A DNA stretch of 64,000 nt from Clostridiales bacterium. GTDB taxonomy: Bacteria; Bacillota; Clostridia; Christensenellales; Borkfalkiaceae. Positions within the stretch are counted from its first letter, which is position 1. Every line of letters starts with the position of its first letter. The stretch covers positions 1-64,000 of the forward strand of contig JAFLVP010000004.1 in the NCBI GenBank assembly GCA_022508265.1. The letters run 5' to 3'. Shown here one piece after another: positions 61,812 to 64,000 of this stretch. The position numbers were made by a program, and so were the translations under genes. The notes under the pieces were generated by a model. The model searched no databases, was not told the origin of the DNA, and saw only the letters and a program-made list of their open reading frames with translations.

Positions 61812-62633
61812 CTAACCCAATAAGATATTTTTAGTCTTTAACCAGAAATAACTTAAAATAGAATCTACACCCTCAATAAAACTTTCAGACATAATCTCTT
61901 TTAAAAATACGCTCATAGTTGTCTTGCGGGTTTCTTTAAATATTGGTTTCAATAATTGGGGACCTACTTTACTTGACCCTTTACTTATAAGCTCTCCACC
62001 ATAAGCAAAGATTGCAGATAAAGCTACATTTTCAACAGTCTCCCATAAAAACTCTTGAGAGGTTCGCGTTTCTTGTCCAGTAAGTAAGTTTAGCCCATAT
62101 GTTGTTAAATCTGCAACTAAAGATCCAACAACCGACGACGCAACGGGCCCGCCTATCGTAGCCAAAGCGCCAGCAACTGCACCACCGACACCAGCTCCGA
62201 CATAAGTTTGCCACGATGAAAATTTTCCACCATTTAATACGTCGCTGACTAGTTGTCCAAAAAGCCCAGCAAATAACCCAATAGCAGCTCCCAATAATAC
62301 CTGAGGAAAATGCCCGTCCGAGTCCGTATTCATTACGGGATTGTTGCCGCAATATGCATATAAGTTAAGTCCGTTTATTGTTTCGGGGTCGACATATTCA
62401 ATAGAGTCTATATTTATAAATCTGCCAACTTCGGGGTCATAGTAACGGGTTTTCAGATAGTAGAAGCTCGTTTCGGTATCGTAGTAGTAGCTTCTGTAAC
62501 GGAAAGGGTTGGCATTTGGAAGAGGTAAATGATCCGCTCCCGCGGTTATTGTATGGTTGCCCCATGCATTATACGAATATTTTACTACAACCTTACCTGC
62601 GTTGTCAAGAATGGCTATTACATTGCCCTGCAT
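61812..62633 (-). CDS. Orphan RHS C-terminal tip cassette, 5'-truncated
   Basis: The 273-residue frame is the end of an RHS-repeat protein without the long N-terminal part. It opens inside the RHS core: MQGNVIAILD, then YRSYYYDTET, LKTRYYDPEVGRFINID and GLNLYAYCGNNPVMN, the standard core ending. Residues 105-273 are a different tail with a glycine-rich hydrophobic stretch (VGAGVGGAVAGALATIGG). Core codons continue upstream to about 62678, where an in-frame TAA (62679-62681) ends them. No ribosome site precedes the first ATG, and a strong terminator lies just upstream at 62694-62721, so the cassette is probably silent. It matches the core of the RHS gene at 63150-64000 at DNA level. Confidence 0.75.
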   Translation of the reverse strand: MQGNVIAILDNAGKVVVKYSYNAWGNHTITAGADHLPLPNANPFRYRSYYYDTETSFYYLKTRYYDPEVGRFINIDSIEYVDPETINGLNLYAYCGNNPVMNTDSDGHFPQVLLGAAIGLFAGLFGQLVSDVLNGGKFSSWQTYVGAGVGGAVAGALATIGGPVASSVVGSLVADLTTYGLNLLTGQETRTSQEFLWETVENVALSAIFAYGGELISKGSSKVGPQLLKPIFKETRKTTMSVFLKEIMSESFIEGVDSILSYFWLKTKNILLG

Positions 62634-62693
62634 GTCATTGCGGGCGTAATACCTTTGTACTGTAAGTAACTCTCTATTTTATTTAGTAAAAAA

Positions 62694-62721
62694 AATGGGT
62701 TTGAAGAAATACAAACCCATT
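62694..62721 (-). terminator. Terminator between the first RHS unit and the orphan tip
   Basis: AATGGGTTTG pairs with CAAACCCATT over an 8-base loop, followed on the minus strand by a run of eight T. Confidence 0.92.
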
Positions 62722-62782
62722 CATTATACTTGAGAAATTATTGTTGTTTGTAAGTTTTAATGATTTTATAAGTACCGATAGA

Positions 62783-63136
62783 TTAAAATTTAATATCTTT
62801 TAAAAGCGCTTTTTCTATACTTAAAAAAGTATAAGCCATACATATTGGAGTGATAAATGCTAAAATCAAACTTAATACTAACATCAAATCAGCTTTGAGC
62901 GGTAATATAACATACATATAAATTAAAAGTCCTGCAACACAAATAACGGTAATCGGAACGACCAAACTAAAGCAGTAGACATAAAATTTAAAACTACCTT
63001 TGGCTTTTGAAATATTGTACATACTCGTACCCAATGCTATTGCCCACCCTATTAAAGGAATTAAAGCTAATAAAAGCTGCGTTTTAAACTTTATTAATTT
63101 TTTCTGCGGCTTAACATCATTTAAATCATTAAACAT
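62783..63136 (-). CDS. Small membrane protein, candidate immunity partner of the RHS protein
   Basis: The 117-residue protein has a polar N-terminus of about 20 residues, then two or three TM segments (about 24-44, 50-75, 85-108) and a lysine-containing end. No family is recognised. It lies 13 bases after the RHS gene and has AAGGAAG 10 bases before the ATG. By position it should protect the cell against the tip of the RHS protein; a membrane location would fit a tip that acts on the membrane. This is inference. Confidence 0.6.
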   Translation of the reverse strand: MFNDLNDVKPQKKLIKFKTQLLLALIPLIGWAIALGTSMYNISKAKGSFKFYVYCFSLVVPITVICVAGLLIYMYVILPLKADLMLVLSLILAFITPICMAYTFLSIEKALLKDIKF

Positions 63137-63149
63137 TTTTAAAACTTCC

Positions 63150-64000
63150 TTACCATAATTTTAGTGTAAACATCAAGCCTATGCCTTTTGCTGCTCCGAC
63201 TTTTATTTGTCCGTTTTGAATTTTGAACACAAAACCCTCCGAACCCACTAATACTTCCGCATCAAAGTGTTCTGTATATGCACCAATTGTAAGCACCGTA
63301 GTCATAAATTCTACACCTATTCCGTCTGCTATATCGATACCACATGACGCTGATAAAGTTCCCACTTTCAGTCCCAAATAACCATTATCATCAACATTGT
63401 ATCTTCCCTCAAATAAACTAAGATTGGCATCAATAAATGTAACACCCGTTGTTTTTACTGTAAGGACTTGCATCGAGCCACTAATTGCTCTTGCTTCAAA
63501 ATGCGATAAGAAGCGTTCGCCTAAATAAGCAAGATCGTTGCCTAAGTTGTTGAAACCGCTTAAATATCGCCTTTTAGGTGTATATCTTCCGCTATATAAT
63601 AGTGCCCATTCAAATGAAAATAATGAAAAAATGTTTACATCGAAACTACTTTTGGGAGCAGTACCATTTTCATCTTTATAAATTATAGGATTATTGCCAC
63701 AATATGCATATAAGTTAAGTCCGTTTATAATTTCAGGATCGGCATATTGAATTGAGTCTATATTTATAAATCTGCCTACTTCGGGGTCGTAATATCTTGT
63801 CTTTAAGTAATATAATCCCGTTTCAGTATCGTAGTAGTAGCTTCTGTAACGGAACGGGTTGGCATTTGCAAGAGGTAAGTACTTATCTTCTGCGATTATA
63901 CTATGATTGCCCCAGGCATCGTAGCGATATTCTACCACCATATTGTCATTTGTGTCAAGTATAGCTACAATATTGCCCTGTATATCTTTACAGTAAGTAT
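63150..64000 (-). CDS. RHS-repeat protein, C-terminal core and variable tip (partial)
   Basis: The frame stays open to the right edge, so the N-terminal part of this RHS protein lies outside the window; the visible 282 codons begin YCKDIQGNIVAILD. The conserved core ending runs YRSYYYDTETGLYYLKTRYY (about 20 residues) to GLNLYAYCGNNPI. The last 165 residues are the variable tip, beginning at SSFDVNIFSLFSFE, with no recognised toxin motif; its end has beta-type repeats (GVEFMTTVLTIGAY, KVGAAKGIGLMF). RHS proteins deliver or store such tips as toxins against other cells. The small membrane protein gene follows 13 bases later. Confidence 0.85.
   Translation of the reverse strand, partial: TYCKDIQGNIVAILDTNDNMVVEYRYDAWGNHSIIAEDKYLPLANANPFRYRSYYYDTETGLYYLKTRYYDPEVGRFINIDSIQYADPEIINGLNLYAYCGNNPIIYKDENGTAPKSSFDVNIFSLFSFEWALLYSGRYTPKRRYLSGFNNLGNDLAYLGERFLSHFEARAISGSMQVLTVKTTGVTFIDANLSLFEGRYNVDDNGYLGLKVGTLSASCGIDIADGIGVEFMTTVLTIGAYTEHFDAEVLVGSEGFVFKIQNGQIKVGAAKGIGLMFTLKLW

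Noticed and set aside
1..64000. tRNA, rRNA or riboswitch genes
   Set aside because: No cloverleaf, rRNA or known riboswitch core was noticed by eye on either strand; a covariance search was not possible.

Overview
The window reads as a chromosomal segment of a Gram-positive, probably anaerobic Clostridia-type bacterium that lives on plant polysaccharides. The reasons are strong GGAGG ribosome-binding sites, sigma-A promoters with extended -10 boxes, several lipobox lipoproteins with FxAxxC-like signal peptides, an LplB/MsmX-type sugar ABC system, and a nearly complete pectin-to-pyruvate pathway. InlB-type repeats, an M60 metalloprotease and long Ig-like lipoproteins are typical of uncultured gut Clostridia (a Christensenellales-like relative is my guess, by inference only). 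No rRNA, tRNA or CRISPR array was seen.

Region by region: (1) 1-10172: the start of an LplB-type permease cut by the left edge, an unknown membrane protein, a signal-less pectinesterase, a secreted PL9 pectate lyase with a companion lipoprotein, and an unknown membrane protein. (2) 10239-20080: the uronate block, all on the minus strand, read as kdgA-VOC fusion, kdgK, a sugar-phosphate isomerase-like gene, kduI, an msmX-type ATPase, uxaB, uxaA, uxaC. Three of its gaps hold copies of a short repeated element. (3) 20296-30178: a minus-strand run of sbcD-like nuclease, YhaN-like ATPase, GH43 glycosidase, MATE exporter, polysaccharide deacetylase and a TIR-domain membrane protein ending in a ribosomal L7/L12-like domain. 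(4) 30295-34294: on the plus strand, a pyridoxal kinase, then a marR-adh-aldh operon. (5) 34569-46187: a minus-strand MoxR/DUF58/von Willebrand cluster with two lipoproteins. (6) 46275-49613: an InlB-repeat lipoprotein with a structured leader. (7) 49987-57518: DUF3737, PatB-type lyase, a giant membrane-anchored M60 protease and an aldo/keto reductase. (8) 57689-61118: Nudix, an HTH membrane regulator, a short-chain dehydrogenase and malic enzyme. (9) 61399-64000: an AT-richer block with an RHS protein C-terminus cut by the right edge, a displaced second RHS tip, and two small membrane proteins that may be their immunity partners.

Working together: the PL9 lyase and perhaps its lipoprotein partner cut pectin outside the cell, the LplB/MsmX importer brings in oligogalacturonides, the intracellular pectinesterase removes methyl groups, and KduI, UxaC, UxaB, UxaA, KdgK and KdgA carry the sugars to pyruvate and glyceraldehyde 3-phosphate. 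KduD, needed after KduI, is not visible here. The best candidates for something new are the TIR-L7/L12 fusion protein, the RHS tip array with membrane partners, the repeated element in the uronate operon, and the MoxR/von Willebrand cluster with its lipoproteins.
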